NCBI GenBank assembly: GCA_027486585.1
Contig: JAIXOU010000100.1
Coordinates: 248,001-312,000 of the forward strand
DNA length: 64,000 nt
Direction: 5' to 3'
Source of the DNA: Verrucomicrobiaceae bacterium
GTDB taxonomy: Bacteria; Verrucomicrobiota; Verrucomicrobiia; Verrucomicrobiales; Verrucomicrobiaceae
The notes beneath the pieces are model-generated. The model searched no databases, was not told the DNA's origin, and was given only the letters and a program-made list of their open reading frames with translations. The stretch's first letter is position 1, and the number at the start of each line of letters is the position of its first letter. The position numbers and the translations under genes are program-made. Below are positions 62,553-64,000 of this stretch, one piece after another.

Positions 62553-62882
62553 GGATTGGGGGAAGGGGATACGGCCGCAGCCGAGAAAAGAGCGCAGAGA
62601 TTAGGGCAGGAAAGTGTGCTGGCAAGAGAAGAGAATGGTAGGGCGCTTAGTGGTTCCTGGACTCCATTTTCATCTGAGGCCTTTCGCAGGCCTTGTGGCC
62701 TCATGGCGACAGGCTGGGGCCGTCCGCCCTATCTCAAGGACGTTTTGGCCAAAGTAGGGCCTTCCGATTCAGCGCGGTCGCTGCACCTGGGATCGTGAGA
62801 CTTCCCGAAGAGTCACCCCAAACGCATCGCTTTATTCAAGTTCTCAGCCAATAGCTTGTCACAAGATCTTGATTTCAAGGGA
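62553..62882. other. 330-base spacer with short palindromes, no gene seen
   Basis: I see no convincing gene. The spacer contains nested GGCC-type palindromes: GAGGCC (62676-62681) with GGCCTC (62697-62702) and two AGGCCT copies between them. Short complementary strings TAGGGCG (62639-62645) and CGCCCTA (62725-62731) bracket about 90 bases. It could be a degenerate REP-like element plus the promoter of the aminotransferase gene. Confidence 0.4.
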
Positions 62883-64000
62883 TCATTTTTTCTTGGCCAT
62901 GACCGTTAACCAAGGCTGGGTGTCGGTCATAATAAGCAGATCACCGCGCGGTTCTGTGAAGGGAATGCTGTAGATTGCCAGTGTGGTCTGCGCCGCATCG
63001 GGCAGGCTAGTTGTGAGTTCGACTGCAAATGGAGCTTGGCTGGGGGCAGCGTCTGGTGTTGCTGAAAGGGTGAGTTTTACCTCGCCACCTTTTGCTGGCA
63101 CATCTATCACCGCGCTGGTCACTCCTGCCGGTAGTTTAACGGCACGCGCTTGGATTTTCCCTGTAAACGAGCCGGACGTTTTGACATTAATCTTTAAGTC
63201 GGCGGTTTTTCCAGGCTCTAGTTGATAAGCGTGGGTGTCGAGTGTTGCGGTGAGCGATGGGGTAAAGGCTTTGATGGACAGCTCATACAGGTGATCAGAA
63301 CTGCCATGACGAAATCGGTCAGCGATGACGAGCTTATAAGTGCCATCTTTCGGAGATTTCCAGTGCATGTCTGGATCTTGCTTCTCTTTTTCAGTGTCGT
63401 CGGCCTGCTTCAAGATTTTTCCGTCAGCGTCTTCTAGGCGCATGGTAACGTCTAGCGGACTATCGATGGCTTGGGCGCGAATGGTGATCTGAAGGTCATC
63501 ATCTTTCTTGGTGATAAAATGAAAGACGTCCTCTTCTCGGGGCTTGGCAATGCAACCATTGAAGAGTGCTGGTATAATGAGTTCCTTGGGTTCACTCACA
63601 GCCAACTTTTTGGGTGGCTCCTCGGTTACGGTGAGACGATAAACATGATTGGCGCTTCCTTGAAAGGCTACGTCGGCTGCAGGTGGATGAGCGAAAGCAA
63701 AGACTTGCAGGAAAAACAGACCGTCTACCTTGGAGTTGTAATGAATGATCGGATCGAGATTTTGCGTGTCATGACTGGCTGCTACCTCAAGCCCGTTTTC
63801 ATTGAGAAGCCGCAGCGCTGGATCCATCGGAGAGCCCAGCGCATAGCCATGAAGAGTTGCATGGATTGGCTTATCCTTTCGCACACGGATCGGATGTGTA
63901 TCGACATCACCACTCTTTCCCAGCACTCCATTGAGGGTGATATCCATGCCTGCCTCGGCGATTTTGGCGTCAGAGAGGGAGTCATTTGGTTCTTTTTCGA
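62883..64000 (-). CDS. PPC-domain protein, N-terminal part outside window
   Basis: At least 372 residues are in the window, open to its right edge; the sequence EKEPNDSLSDAKIAEAG at the edge is the typical start of a bacterial pre-peptidase C-terminal (PPC) domain, so the gene starts beyond 64000. A second PPC-like unit (near residue 150 of the visible part, EEDVFHFITKKDDDLQITIRA) follows, then an Ig-like beta domain (LEPGKTADLKINVKTSG) and a short C-terminus. Such proteins are secreted and common in Planctomycetes and Verrucomicrobia, often with a peptidase or WD40 domain upstream. That missing part decides the function. Confidence 0.82.
   Translation of the reverse strand, partial: EKEPNDSLSDAKIAEAGMDITLNGVLGKSGDVDTHPIRVRKDKPIHATLHGYALGSPMDPALRLLNENGLEVAASHDTQNLDPIIHYNSKVDGLFFLQVFAFAHPPAADVAFQGSANHVYRLTVTEEPPKKLAVSEPKELIIPALFNGCIAKPREEDVFHFITKKDDDLQITIRAQAIDSPLDVTMRLEDADGKILKQADDTEKEKQDPDMHWKSPKDGTYKLVIADRFRHGSSDHLYELSIKAFTPSLTATLDTHAYQLEPGKTADLKINVKTSGSFTGKIQARAVKLPAGVTSAVIDVPAKGGEVKLTLSATPDAAPSQAPFAVELTTSLPDAAQTTLAIYSIPFTEPRGDLLIMTDTQPWLTVMAKKK

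Noticed and set aside
62151-62798. 215-residue plus-strand frame
   Set aside because: Mostly antisense to the aminotransferase gene and then non-coding spacer; no domain.

Overview
The window looks like chromosomal DNA of a Verrucomicrobia member close to Prosthecobacter or Verrucomicrobium. This is inferred from gene content, because no 16S rRNA gene is present. The signs are a PSD1-type protein (planctomycete cytochrome C plus DUF1549/DUF1553), VPEP-type exosortase sorting tails, a choice-of-anchor-K-like protein, PPC-domain proteins, a DUF3686-type 'DNA repair ATPase' and GC-rich REP-like palindromes. There is no rRNA operon, CRISPR array, prophage or integrated plasmid. One tRNA gene (Phe) is present.

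Layout. 1-4429 (-): a giant AAA ATPase, cut by the window edge, with a dispersed palindrome fused in frame into its coding sequence. 4438-5373: a RAYT/IS200-like transposase gene between REP hairpins. 5382-8159 (-): a flotillin/YqiK plus YqiJ pair. 8307-14058 (-): the PSD1 protein and two membrane-anchored proteins (coiled coil/HhH and BON-like). 14164-15258 (+): a fatty-acid desaturase. 15479-23944 (+): a ten-gene type II secretion operon in the order E-F-G-H-I-J-K-L-M-C/P, without a secretin. 24006-25581 (+): DUF3307 and choice-of-anchor-K-like genes. 25710-31283 (-): a cyclopropane-fatty-acid-synthase cluster. 31334-31999 (-): a lamin-tail PEP-CTERM protein.

32252-41893: mainly housekeeping genes (hemW, purE-purK, pyrF, sugar isomerase, polysaccharide deacetylase, gluQ, DUF3482 GTPase), interrupted by a haloperoxidase-like PEP-CTERM protein that has lost most of its active site. 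41921-44275 (-): an ECF sigma factor with two single-pass membrane proteins. 44533-44605: tRNA-Phe. 44880-50130 (-): mutY, a coiled-coil/TPR protein and an Uup-type ABC-F ATPase. 50260-51719 (+): a PilT-like ATPase and folB. 51736-53417 (-): a dicarboxylate symporter and DUF3820. 53491-57782 (-): hisB-hisH, an unlisted 55-residue membrane ORF, a cell-wall amidase and an SDR-shikimate kinase fusion. 58002-60103 (+): histidine phosphatase and ffh. 60116-64000 (-): a CE15-like esterase, a class V aminotransferase and the end of a PPC-domain protein.

How the genes relate. Three blocks concern the envelope and lipids: desaturase plus Cfa cluster, YqiJ/YqiK, and pseudopilin secretion plus the PilT-like motor. 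The oddities best supported by the bases themselves are the in-frame palindrome in the ATPase gene, the covarying REP stems around the RAYT gene, the degenerate haloperoxidase, the SDR-AroK fusion, the hairpin that includes the tRNA-Phe 3' end, and an exact 10-mer (TATTTATAAT) upstream of three separate transcription units. I did not find a clearly new defence or mobile system.
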